From Norana najaformis (Eukaryota; Annelida; Clitellata; Crassiclitellata; Hormogastridae): a stretch of 64,000 bases of DNA. The stretch's first letter is position 1, and every line of letters starts with the position of its first letter. Of the stretch, positions 1-13,200 are shown one piece after another. The notes beneath the pieces are model-generated. The model saw only the letters and a list, made by a program, of their open reading frames with translations. It searched no databases and had not been told where the DNA came from. The translations under genes and the position numbers were made by a program. The stretch lies in assembly GCA_964023275.1 (NCBI GenBank), contig OZ029914.1:16080049-16144048 (forward strand), in the 5' to 3' direction.

Positions 1-541
1 CTGCGGTCAGCATAGATAAGCTGCAGCTGATCGGACACGTGAACAACAGACAGCCAAGAGCTAACACCTACGAGTTACCTTCGACCTGACACATCAGTTC
101 AGCAACCGCCGAAAACCATACATAGGTATAAAGATAATAGAGAATCCCTGAGTAATGTATAACGTCGATTCATTTGTAAAACCAGAAGATTTGCCCATTC
201 GAAGACGTGAGTGGCAGGCAAAACTATGAAAAATGAAGATGCAATTACGTTAAATGAAAAGAACTATTGTTAGTTAATAATTCGTTCGCCCCTGACATTG
301 TTAAAACTGAGCAAATCTGAGTAAACTGGATATCATGAGCTAATAATATTAACTACACCGGTCATGACTGGCACCTTATGAGATCAGCAGGACCTGGTTA
401 CCCTAAATGAACGCCCGCTTTACAGAATTCATAACAATTATCTTTTGTTATGGATTTTATGTATTTCTGGAGTATACATATGTGTGTTAGACCGGATTCT
501 TTTATTTTATCAATTACATATTTTACACATTCTTTCTTTAC

Positions 542-778
542 ATGTTAATCGTAATCGTAAACTGGAGAATTCTACAGCGCCCAACGAAAGCTAAGTCGCG
601 GAACCAGCTTATTCACAGGCGCTCAGTCAAAACAAAATTGATAGGTAGGAAGTGTCAGAATCAGTTCCAGGTCAAGATCGAAGAGTCAGGCAGGCAGGCA
701 GATGGCTACGGTGGATGGCGTTTGGATTTGGACCGGAAAGAGAGATAAGGGGTAGAGGAAGAATCAGGATAGAATTTG
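542..778 (-). repeat. dispersed repeat, family D, copy 1
   Basis: About 235 bp related to copies near 21785, 25595 and 32235. On the minus strand the repeat ends in a GCGCTGTAGAAT-like module followed by ATTACGATTACG-type units, seen on + as cgtaatcgtaaa at its left edge. An internal run of CAGG units varies in length between copies. It could be a SINE or a LINE 3' untranslated region; no coding potential is seen. Confidence 0.75.
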
Positions 779-1084
779 TGGAAGAATAGTGTTTTCAGTT
801 TTGAGCGAAAGACCTGCACGGAGATACCAAAGGTTGAAATGTTTGCGAGTTCGTATTATGGGTAAGATAAATGTCATTATTTCGCTTTAGTTTCATATGT
901 TGCGCCATTCAAATTAGGACAGACAGAAGACACAAAATAATTCAATCACAAAATTAATGTTACATCAACTCAGACGCTCTACTGAAAGAAATGTCTGTGC
1001 TACGCACATATCCCAATAATGTGGCAGCGTCATCCAGCGGGCTCGCGTGGCACTATCTAGTACTGCTGTTGGCAAAGATTCAAT

Positions 1085-1092
1085 TATAAATA
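1085..1092 (+). promoter_or_regulatory. TATA box candidate of the MDR gene
   Basis: TATAAATA followed by a GC-rich stretch, 132 bp upstream of the chosen ATG at 1224. That leaves room for a 5' untranslated region of about 100 nt. Position and match are good but nothing else confirms the transcription start. Confidence 0.5.
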
Positions 1093-1223
1093 CGGCGCAG
1101 TGACTAAGAGCTGAACATTTACTGGTGTGGATTGTCTGGAGGTTATTTGCTAACCTGTTGTGCGTTTAGAATAAGAGCTTGCAAGGAACGTTCTTTTGTT
1201 GGGTAGAAGATCGAAAGGAGAGA

Positions 1224-4200
1224 ATGCCTCACACAAAACCGATGAAGTCTGTTAAAAGGCAAAGCATTTCGGAGGACTTCCAGTACCACTGCTGCGATCC
1301 GATACCTGACGTTCCCACTGGAGGAGCACGTGTTAAGGTGATGGTGCTATATAAATTTGTAATTGCAGTCTTAAATTTATAAAGAGAATCTACAATCGCC
1401 TTCCCAAGGTAAACTTTCGGAGGCGTTAATGCAAATGTGCCATTATCGTAGTCGAAATTTAAACATTATCCTAAGCAATTGCGCCCTTTTTTACTTTGAT
1501 ATTCGTGCTAACTTATCACTTAGCATCACACTTCACTGTGCTCAATACTACAGTCCAAGTTTATAGGATCCAACTTCGTTGCTGTTACTTATAGCTATAT
1601 ATGAGTTTATGATACGCAATTACAACGGCACACATCATCATCTTGTCGCTGGCTTCGTCGTCATCATCATCATCATCATCACCATCACCACCACCATCAT
1701 CATCATAATCATCACCACTAATGTCATCATCATCATCATCATCATCATTGTCGATCCCGCCCCCTTTGCAGAGTTAAGGGCAGCGTTGTGTCAACCTCGG
1801 GTCATCTACTGTTTCAGTTTATTCATATGTTCTCACGTGTGTGTCTTTCGGGTCTCCTGTCCAAAACAGCATCATATTTAGACCCTCGGAACTAGGTCAG
1901 GTATTAGTTGTGGAAAAGGATCGGCTATGATACTTCAGCTGACTGTGTATAAGAATAGCAGACCATAATAGCAGGATAGATCTTTCTTGCCTAACCTAAA
2001 TAGACCTCTGCTATATGTACAAATGTTTTATTTATAATGTTATGTATATCTGTATGTAAGTATCTATGTATGTACATGTATGTATGTATGTATGTACATG
2101 TATGTATGTATGTATGCACGGATGTATGTGTATATCTATCTGCATGCGTATGTATGTATGTGATTGTATGGATACATGTATCTGTGTATGTGTATGTTTT
2201 GCCCCATTTGATTTCCCATGCAGTAGTTAACCAGATTGATTTCGTGGCTTATGTTGAATGACTGGCAATTATGTAAATAAATCATTTGTTATCAATGGCG
2301 TCTCCTGTTTCCCCCTACGTATGATAACCATACATCCAATTTCGCATGCTTCATATATGAGTTCGGCCAGGGAAATGTTAGGGACGCAGGTGTATGAACG
2401 CTATCGTGTCCCTCCTAAGTTATTATCAACTGTAAACTCAATATTATTTCACTCTGGCTTGGAACATTTAATCTAATTTGCTCTCAGTTTAGTTTGCTTT
2501 CGAACTGGCTTTATGTTGCCTACAGCTTCCTACTGACCTTATGACTTGGCTTTATGTTTGCCTAGAGTTACCTTCTAACCTAAACTCTTCTCGGCTGCTG
2601 TAAATATAGCTACTGTAACAAGTGCTAAAACGGAGCTCTGACCGACCAGAACAGAATTATTCTTGTGCTATGTTTTGTAAACATCTCTGTGCGCAGGAAT
2701 CCTGTTTTCCAATTATAACTATGGCTAATGTCTCGTTTCATAGTGTTTTCTATAGCTGCGATATTTCAGGGAGTTTTCTTTTCTCTCTCACTTTTATCAC
2801 TTTCTCCCATTAGGCCTAAGTTCTTTGGCTGACTGGTTGACTGGGTATCTCAAGCTGTTTAAGTGTTCAAACTGGGCTATTCTTGGCATAAGTCCTTGTT
2901 CGTTGTTCTCTGGGAAGACCCCGTTGGTACACTGGTCTTAAGCCAACGGGTCAGGCCTCGAGTCAGTAGGTCATTTAATATAGGGCAGGCCACTTTCTTG
3001 AGCTTAGGCAGTTGAAATGATTTCACGCCATCCCGGACAGAAACAGGTTTTAGGGCAAGACATGTGTGAAGCTGACATTAAACAGTTCTCATTCAGATTA
3101 ACGGGTGTTCTGGGAGTTATATCTGAAAACCCTGTTACCTCTCACAGTAGAACTACTTACTCTGTACGTCCTTTGTGCTATTGCCGACTTACGTGTAGCT
3201 GAAGGTATTTACCCCGTTGGGCCCAGTGTTCCTGTGCGCTGGGGCAAGGATCCCTAGTTATCTAGGTCTCCTTGGCATGGGCAGCATAACTGATGAATGT
3301 GTTGAAGAACCGTTTGATGTGGTAAGGGATGGTTACGATTAGCTGGATCTAGGGAGGGTTTTCGTGCAGTCTACCTACGACGGGTAATTCAAATTCAAAT
3401 TAATGACGAGGTTTATCTGCTAAGCCATGGGATCCTACCCCATGCTGCACACACACGTAAGGACAGTGTTGGACAACGTTGGGACAACATTGACCCAACA
3501 TGTGTGTGCAGGCTGGACAGACGGATGGATAAGGTCGAAGATATCACTCAGAGTTGTCGTTAGGTGCAAGCGAGGTGTAAGTGCAACTACATTAACAACT
3601 AGCAGGCAGATAAATAAACTATAAAAATTCGTGCATTATATTCATTTATTCGTTTACTCAGTAAACCAGTCAGTGAACCAATCAATAAACCAATAAGTGA
3701 CCCAGTCATTGAACCAGCCAAAGAATCAATTGGTTAATAAAATAATCGGGCAATTAATAACAGATTGAATCTTTGATAGGGCCTGAGCTTAGGTTTTGTT
3801 TTGCTTTGCATGACAGGTTTACTATGCAGGTGCGTGCTACACGGATCACCAGGTGGTGAAAAGTGGCCAGCGAAGACCCAGGATGCCCGGAGTTCAAGAC
3901 ACCTCGCTTTTTCCAGGTGAACATAACTAGTCAGCATCACATCACAACTTTTTCTAAAAAATATATGTAGACGAGGTGAGGTAATGGCACTCCTAGTAGC
4001 AGGGGCGCTATCTGAGGGTTGAAAAACCTGTTGGTTGGGTGAATCAAACAGCTGGGTGAAACGGATTACTGTAGACTTGCGAGACGTGTGTACAGAATTT
4101 TTAGCTGATGCTGCTTTTTATAATAATATAATTTATACTGACGATGTTTGTGTTGGTGATTTCAGTCTTGGTGGTGGTGGTGGTAGTGGTAGTGATGATG

Positions 4201-7200
4201 ATGATGATGATGACGATGACGATTATGATGATGAAACCGACTTCGCCAAAATCAAAACCACAGATAGTGACATATTTCATGCAAATGTATACGGCTCTTA
4301 ACTGCATAGTGTTAAATTTTACCGGGCCAATTAAAGTCGAATAAAAACAGCTGAATTCAGTCTAGAGATATTCCTGTGCTTAGGTTACGAGGTGTCAGGT
4401 GTCATTGACGAACTGTGTCCAACGGTGACAGCGGGATTGAATCTGTCGGTTGGTGACCGTGTTGTCGTTTACCCCACCTGCGAGGAAGAAGAAACGGGTG
4501 ATGGGTGAGTTCAGATACCTTAAATCTCATCTGACTCAAAGTAACCCATTTCCCACAAGTAAGACGCAGCTATGTGCTCATTTCCTTTTCTTAGACCCTT
4601 GAGCCCGCAGTGGACGAATCCCAAGGTCCTGGACATGGGGTCAGTACATCGCAGGACTTGCCGTTTACTTTCCAGCTTACATGGGTACCAAATAATACTG
4701 CTTGGTGACAGAGACACATTATGAGTAAACAACTTGCCCAGAGTCGTTACACGAAGTCGAACCCGCAACCGCATGATCATTGACCAAACGCGTTACCGAT
4801 AGACCACCATGCCGCAATTCTGACTCGAAACTTAATAAGATACTTGGAATTAGTGCCTTAGCAGGAAATTTAGGGGCCCTGCCCAGCTGTGTATCCCTTC
4901 GAAACCTCCCTGTAATAACCCTGCAGAGGCCTGATTCTTCAATGCTGGCAAAGGGTATGCAATGGTCTAGTGATTAGTGTACTGGACTATCAACCGCAAT
5001 GTCGAGGGTTCACATTCCTGCAAAGGTGAACTCGGCTGTAGTGAGTACACTAACTGTGCGCTGTCGGTGGAAGATAAGGCGGCGAGGGAGCGGAATGGCC
5101 ACCCGTCCTCATGTGTTTATAGGCTAAAAATCATGTTGCTAACATTTCATATCCTTGGCTGCCTCTCGTGTTAGCTTACGGAACTATTCTTCTTAAATGC
5201 TAACAAAAATAATTCTCTGCACCGGGCTGGATGGAGCTCTAAGTAGGGAAACACGGTTCATTGACCTGCTTGAACTGCTATCACCGTTATATGTCCACAG
5301 TTAATTATTCCGTTGCATTTTAACGCAGGTGCATTTGTTCTATATTACCATTTGCTAGCATCATCGTAAACTCTGAATTTCTTTAGCTAACTCGTCGGAC
5401 CCGACTTATTCAAAAGCATATCGGTGAGGCAGGTATAGTCAGGTTCGGTTCAGAATAAAAATTCAACGTTCATGCAAGCACGATCATGCTTCGAAAAGGC
5501 TCTACATAAAATATCCAAAAGCATGCATATATCGGCCTACATATTCACAAGACCCAAATTGTGACTTTGCCTTCGACATGGCTATGTTATGACGACATGC
5601 TGAAACTCTGCTGTCGGTCATGCATTAACTGTTATACGAATTCACAAAAATTAAGTTCGGTTAATTACAAAAGGACCATTGTACGATTGCCTCGCATGTG
5701 CTGGTCCTTATCTAACCGACCTTGTACGAAACGAAATAAACAATTCACCGAGTTGAAGCCTCTTAAATCGTTAACCTCTGCTTTACGAGAACGTTTGGCT
5801 TGCGTATGATCCAGAGCGTGCTTATTGCCAGGCGAGCACGTGAATCAGAGACCTTTGATCGGAGTGAGAGAGTGGGCTTGTGTTACTCAATTTTCACTGT
5901 TCTGTACCGCTCGACAAGTTCAGTGTCCTTGTTTACGGAATTTGATATCGGGCCTAGCTCGAGTAGGGCCTTGGAAATCGTCGTACCTGGGCTATTTGTA
6001 CACTCATTATTGAGACGGCATTAGAAAGCCTTATTTTGTCATGTACTGTACAACAGCTTCAAAGTTGGTCTCGTTTTAGGCGTCCTGTATTTAGGAGGGG
6101 CCTTGCTTTCTTGTGTACACTAAAATACGTTACTCTGCTAACCCAGTTTTGCGACTGCCATATTCAGAGCCTCTCAGTAGGTGCTTATTATACATAAATT
6201 ATGTTAATGGCACTGTTTACTGCTGTGCGTTGCGTTTCGGCCTTAATCGTGATACCTGGCTAATTGAAGTTTGAAAACTACTTCTGTCAGAACATCCAGC
6301 CGGGGTTTAAATATACAACTATTTATAGCTGTTCTTGAAAAAGATACACTTTATTTTAAAATTACTATGTATTTAGTCCAGGCTTAATTTACAACAAAGC
6401 AAACGGATATGCTTTATGGTTATCGGTTCACGAAATCTAGACTAAGAGATGATTTGTTAGTAGTAAGTTGTTTTGTTAAGACCAAAGCTTGCAGATGTAA
6501 ATACACAGAAATCCGGGAATGCATGCTACCCACTACACGGATGGTCATGTTTTGTCTCTATGCGTCACTGATCAAAACCTATCGGCTCTCATAAGCCGGG
6601 GCTAAAAAATAGTGGCTCACACTTCATACCCATTGGGTATAGCCTAAAGGGACTAAACCTCTGCTGCCAAAATGTTGTAGTCTGCGCCGACCTATGCCGT
6701 ATTTATATCTCATGTCAATATGCTATATAGGCCCCATAAGATCATAAGACCAGAATGGAAAGTCTGTCGGGTAACTCAGTGACTGATGCATGTCTGCGGA
6801 AGGAATAAACATTATTATATTTCGGCCTACTATTCCGACAGACTGTAAACAGGTTAACTTTTGACATGTGCGCTCATAACTGAGGCAGTGGCGGTTCCAG
6901 GATTGCTCGCTTGGGGGGCAAGAGCATTTTCAGAGGGCGCCACATTCTGTTAGTCACCATGCACAGGTCTGGTATGAGGGGCGCCGGCATATAACCAAGG
7001 GGACGAACCGCATAACGTTCTAGCAGTATTTTAAAATATCATAAGAATTCAAGCTTTAGAAAAACTTTAGCTAATTAACAATAAACAAGTGTTGTTTTTA
7101 TGGAAAGTTCGTATTACTTGCGCTTTTAAAAGTTTTAATTTACGCAGTTGTTTCATTTGCTTTAACTTGTTTGTCCAAAGTGCAGATAATGTCCTTGAAG

Positions 7201-10200
7201 AAAACTTATGACGCTGCTAGATACATTTGTATTAGATGCATAAGTACCAGGTACATTTGTACCAGATACATTTGTACCAGATACATTTGTTCCAGGTACA
7301 TTTATACCAGATACATTTGTACCAGATACATTTGTACGAGGTATAATTGTACCAGATACATTTGTGCTAGATACATTTCTTCCAGGTACATTTGTATCGA
7401 GTCTAATAAATAAGTATAGGCCTAATTTATAAAGCCTGCGATATTGCTAAATTTATAGATGGTGTGAATATAAGCACGTTCAAAAGGACAAGCTTTGATT
7501 TGTTAATGTTTGAGAGGTTGAAATGGACTGTTGAAATGCTAAGTTATCTAGTGTTGTCCAGCTTGTCCTCGTAGCCAGAAATCTCTAATGAGAGTCTGAC
7601 TCATCTTGTTTGCGATCGAATAGTAGCCTAAAGATTTCCGTGTGCATCCTTCACGATAAAGTCTCCTGCGTCCTGTTCAACAGCTGACTTGATGACTTTC
7701 CTCCCACTTGGATCAGCTGCACGCCGAAAAACGCAGGCTACGAGGTCGCTATATTGTTGACCCGTTGCTATGTGGAGATTATGCTGACTCTCGTGTATTG
7801 GACCGTCCCTTCGGAACAAACTTCCTCTGGAAGTTCGAAATCTTTCGCCTCTAACGGCTCAAGAAACATTCTCAGCCTATCTCAAGACACCTTTTTAGAA
7901 CTGTTAGATAGTCATGATGCAGGGTCTTTGTGAGGGTCTTAAAACGCGCTATATAAGTCTTCGGATACATACATACATAATTAAAGCTAGTTCTAATCTT
8001 GGTCAAGTAGACAAGGTCTAAATAGGGTCCACGACAGGGGTAACGAGTATACCACCAGAGCCGAGATCTCGCATAGAGCCATGTGTAATTATGCAGCTGG
8101 GGTACAGAGAGGTCTATGTGCCCGGTCAGGAGTCAGATGTCGCCATTAGTCTTTCCAGCCATGGAGAACTAAATAGGGGGTCCGTGTTCCAGCGCATGGC
8201 TATACGCCATCTAGAGGTGTGGGGAAAGCTCTATTCAACCAAGTAATACTCCCTTATTGACTTAAGTGGACTCTGGTTATTGTTGAGAAAGCAAGTTGAT
8301 GGTCACACCTCCGGAACTTGCGCTGCATGGCAAGAGCCTATCACATCAAAGCTTAACGAGATTACCTCTTTACCCTACCTCTTTAACTTACTGGTTTTGC
8401 AAATAGGACCTACTTGACAACTTAAAATATTTTCGAGCTTTAATATGCTGTGTTTTTATGTCTATGTATGTACCAAGACACTTAATATAGCGCCTCTTGA
8501 GTACCTCACAGATGCGTTGCACAAAATTCTTCATTCCGTCTAAGGCTAAAACTATGTATGGTGGTTGTTTCGAGTCATTTTGGTGCTATATGGTATGGAA
8601 AACCACTAAGGAATTTCTTTGTAGTGGCGCTACATTAATGGAAGCATTGAGAGCCATAAACAGACTGAAAACTTACCTTTGTTAGTCTGTTTATGGCTTT
8701 TAATGTTTCCTGTTTCCCGGTTCAATGTGCTCTTCTGAACTTTTTAAGGAGGTTATTATTAAATTATAGTTGTATTTTATTATATCACCGCTAAGGATCT
8801 TCTTCGGAGTGGCGCTATTTTAATGCTCCATTTTATTACATTACATTTAAGCACACTACATAACGTAAAGTTTAAGTGGACCATGCTTTACGGACTCGTG
8901 ATAATCTTTTTGGCAACGAAAAAGTCAGCATAAACGTCTATAGATTCGACTGCCGGACTAAGTAGTTTATAACGGGTCATAAACTTTGACCTGAAGCTCT
9001 TAAAAACTTTATGCATGTGATGTACTGGTGTGTAGTCTATGAAGTGCAAGTAAAAACACCATCCGTGACATGTTTTATGGGTTTTATTTATATATATTGG
9101 TCGATGAGATAGAGACCATCGGATGCAGAATGAGCTCTACACAGACACTTCTCTTCACCAAAACTACTCAGATTTGATTTGTTAATATTGACTACAGTAC
9201 TTCAAAAGCTGTGGTCTATAAATGTGTGTGTATATATATATATTATATATATATAATGAAGCTCAGCGGACCAGGCAGATTAATGCGATTATTCGAACAA
9301 TTTACGAATCTTCTGTTGCACTGCACTTAGTCTTCGCATTGACATCCGTTCGGTTCTGATTACTGCGGACAGCAGTCCATTCCACAGAAATTACGATTAT
9401 TTGGTATTTAAAGCAATATGATTCTAACCATTTGTCCATGTTTTCATGTTGAATAAGTGACTAGTAAGAGATTAACGTGCCAGGCATAAAAAACTTGAAT
9501 CCGAGGCACGGTCAGTTGGGGAGACATCCAGTAGCAAAGGACTAAAAACTAGCTGATAGGTGAGTTAACAAAATTAAAGTTTTATATTGCCGCTTGAAGG
9601 ATGAGATTGATGGAGCAGACCTGATTGATAAAGGAATGTTGTTCTAAATGATGGACGAGGCCGAACTAACAGCAAGTTATTGTGTCTTTGCAGGTATTCG
9701 GAGTACATAGTGGTCAAGGACCTGTCGCAGTTGGTCAAGATCCCAGACTCACTGGACCTGGACGTGGCGGCCATGTTGCCATGTGGTGGACTCATGGCTT
9801 ATTCAGCCATCGAAAGAGCTAAACCCTTCGTTACCGAAAGACTCGAACAGTCTCCTGATGGTAGCTATAGAATTCAAATTAATCTATCGCCAAATGCAGT
9901 TTTTAGTACTTAGGCTGACTTTTGACTTTGTAAAGCACCCTAGAATTAGCCTGCTACTTAGTATAAATTGTCGTCATTACAATTACAATTACAGTATCTA
10001 TCTATGTATGGACTGATTTTTTTAATGCTAAGGTTTCATTGGCCCTAAACAGGAGACCCAATAGAAACGAACCTTTGGCGGAAACTAGGTCCCTTTGTAC
10101 ATAAACAGTATGCAGGATGAAAAAAGGTCAGGGTGATGGCGAAAATTATGCAAGGCATGACAAGAATGGGTTGACCTTGCTGAAAATGGAGAAGAATGGT

Positions 10201-13200
10201 GCCAGACAAATTTCCACAACTTCTTGACTCTGGCACCAGCAGACAGAAGAGTGTCGAAGAAAATGCAATACCTACAAGCCCAAGGACATCAGAGGTGGTG
10301 GTGGTGGTTTTGGTGGTCGTAGTTGTGACATTGATGAAGAAGACGACAGCGACGACGACGATGATGGTGAGGTGATGATGATGATGGCGATACTAGCCAA
10401 TGACGAAGCTATTTCTTCTGCAATGTTTTCCTAATTCAGCAATGCGGGCCATGCGATGATCCAGCATAAAACTTGCGCTAATCAGTTGTCTGTTGATTTT
10501 TCTGTAGAAATAGTCAATGTGTTGATTGTTGGCGCTGGTGGCCTTAGCCTTTGGACCCTGAAATTGGCCGAACATTACATCGGCGAAAACAGTCCAAGAG
10601 TCCGGATTGTTATGGCGGACACTAGCGTAAGTCTCTTCCACATTTGCAAGCCAAGCGATTTAAACGTAACAAACTATCATAAAGTACGATATGCTGTAAT
10701 ATGATGCAGTGTTTTTAAGTGTACATTTTTGTAGCACCTTTCATAGGTCACGAAATACGGCATCATGTGATGTAGTGTATTTTCCTATAGTGCTCTGCAC
10801 AGTATAATGAAGTACAATGCAAAGAATTTTGGCTGCCTTATTTGATCCAAATTTCTTTGCATAACCGACACCAAGCTATTACCAACGGGGTCTGACTATG
10901 TGCTTCTACAAGATGGTAGAAAGTTTCGTTATTTAACAACTTTCTGCTAAGTTTTTTCCACGTCTGATGGCATTTTTCATTCCAGATTGAAAAGTTGCAC
11001 ATTGCCAAGGAAGAAGGATGTTTTGATGTAATCGAGTGGAAAGAAGACCGTGAGTATTCTTCTGCTCACTCATGCAGACTCTTGCTCATCTTTGTCTTTG
11101 GTATTGAATGAAATTCAGGCTGTCTATTTTTGAGATATTCACAGAATGTTTAGTTTGTTTCAGAGTTAAAACATTAGATGCTTTAATTAGGAATATCTCC
11201 CTTTAGCTCAAGCGTATGCAGTACTTTTTCATTGACACAAACATAAAGAGTACGGTTCCCATGTTTCTTGTTTTATGAGGGGCTCATTTCTTGGTCTTCA
11301 GCCGCTGAGCCGACAGTGGACCAATTCCAAATTCCTGGTCATGGGGCCATTGTGTTGGAGGACTTCCCCTTTACTTCCCCCAGCCGATATCAAATTATTA
11401 TACCGCTTGATGACAGAAGCACATGCTCGCAAACCATTTGTCCAAGGTCGTCACACGATCTCGGCAGGATTGAACCCGCAGTTTTATTAAAGGTTAAGTA
11501 ATCTATTATATTGACTATATGGGTATAAGTTAGGTCTGCTGGTAACGGCACTCGCGAGTCCTTCAGGCATATCCTATATTTCATGTTTAGCCTGGGTTGT
11601 GTACAGAGTCCTTATTGCTGTAGACTGCAGTAGGCCTATGTTGCAAGACTGTATTCGCGTCGTATACAACGTTTCCAATTATCCTCTCTGGTCGGACAGT
11701 TTAGGTTGCATGTCTTTCATTGAGGTCATTTACCTGGCTCGGTGAACATTATCTTATAAATGTTTCGCTGCTTTACGTCGTATGTGTGCCGTATACATGT
11801 ACGGTATGTTCTTATCTATTGTCATCAACGGTCCGACTGTTTATGTTGTAAACTGTCCTACTCCAATACTCACTCAACTGAAATCGCAATATATACAACA
11901 CAACTGAATTGCAGAAGTGCACACTGAAGCCGGAGAATATGAAACATTAAGAACCAGAACAGAGGCAAAGTTCCAGTGTAGAGCGAATTATAGTCTCAGC
12001 GTGAAAGACTACTTGAACAGGAGGAAGTGAAGACTTCCAAATTGTGAGACCAGTAACTGTGAATGAGCATCAGCCAAAGACAAGACGTGTTTGAGGAATA
12101 ACACATAGTTCTGATCGTGCATGTAACTTGTTTGTTTTTTAGTTCACGAGGAATATATCGCCATGAGGATTCGAAACGTGTGCAAGGGAGGCGTTGATGT
12201 AGTCATCGACTTCGTCAGCTCGGCTCGAACGGTCGGCAGAGCACTTAATGTTCTCAAAGAGGTAATTTCGTCTCTAGAAATCCCGTTATTTATTGCATCC
12301 GAATTGAAATTGGTGATTTATTTAAAGCAGTAGGTGGCTTATACTGCTCAAGATTGCTTAGTAAGCTACTCCAGTGCCATATACTGCAACATTTTAACAG
12401 TTTTATTAACTTTAGCTGGCCTGGTTAGGTATTATGTTTAAAGGTTCCTCTATGCGTGAGGATGCCGGTTTGCATACCGATAGTGGCTTATTTCAGATAT
12501 TTAAATCTCTGGGTAGTTCGATCCGTGGCCTACGCGGGGACCTTAAATGGCGTGTCGCCCATTCAAACGGGCAGTGGTGGTGAAGGATCTCACCCGTTCA
12601 ATTAATTGAAAATGAGCAGGGTAGAAGCCTTACGGTCGCCATACAATAACATGTAAATTTACATTTACTTTAGCAGTTTTGGAGTTTTTCAAATTGTTTA
12701 GATTTGTTATAAACATCAGCGTGTTGAGCTGTATGTTTTGTCGTGTGCTGTAGCGTTTGTATGTGTCTACTAGTTAAGTAGCCATTTTAGTTTTAAAGTA
12801 GGTTGACTATTTCTATGTACCAGTGTACTGACTACTTTGTTTTTGTTGATCGTAGAATGGGGTGCTGATCGTTGGAGGCAATTCCAAATACGAGGTCCCC
12901 ATTAATCTCCACTCCTTGGCCATGAAGGCTCAGAGCGTTCTCGGAGTCCATCGAGGAACTCGCCAACAACTCGCGGAACTGGTTCAGCTTGTAGCCAATG
13001 GACAGGTCAGTAGCAAACTCAGACCAGCTTCACTTAATGTTGCTTAAGACCCGTAAGAGATGAATGAAGTACTGAATAACTAATGAATAACTAAAGTAGA
13101 TCATATAACTGAAGTGGGGGATTGAAAACATTATAAACAATCACACTGTTCGTGTTACTTTTCTAGAACAGCATTTATTATTCAGTAATATTTGTAGTTT

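Noticed and set aside
3017-3202. Possible extra exon of the MDR gene
   Set aside because: The exon at 3817-3916 supplies the expected ACYTDH to LFPG text in the right phase, so no exon is needed here.
7218-7403. CRISPR-like array
   Set aside because: There are no unique spacers between units, and the genome is animal. It is a simple minisatellite.
7171-7413. 80-residue frame of RYICT repeats
   Set aside because: It comes from a 15-bp minisatellite within an intron, with no homology or promoter.
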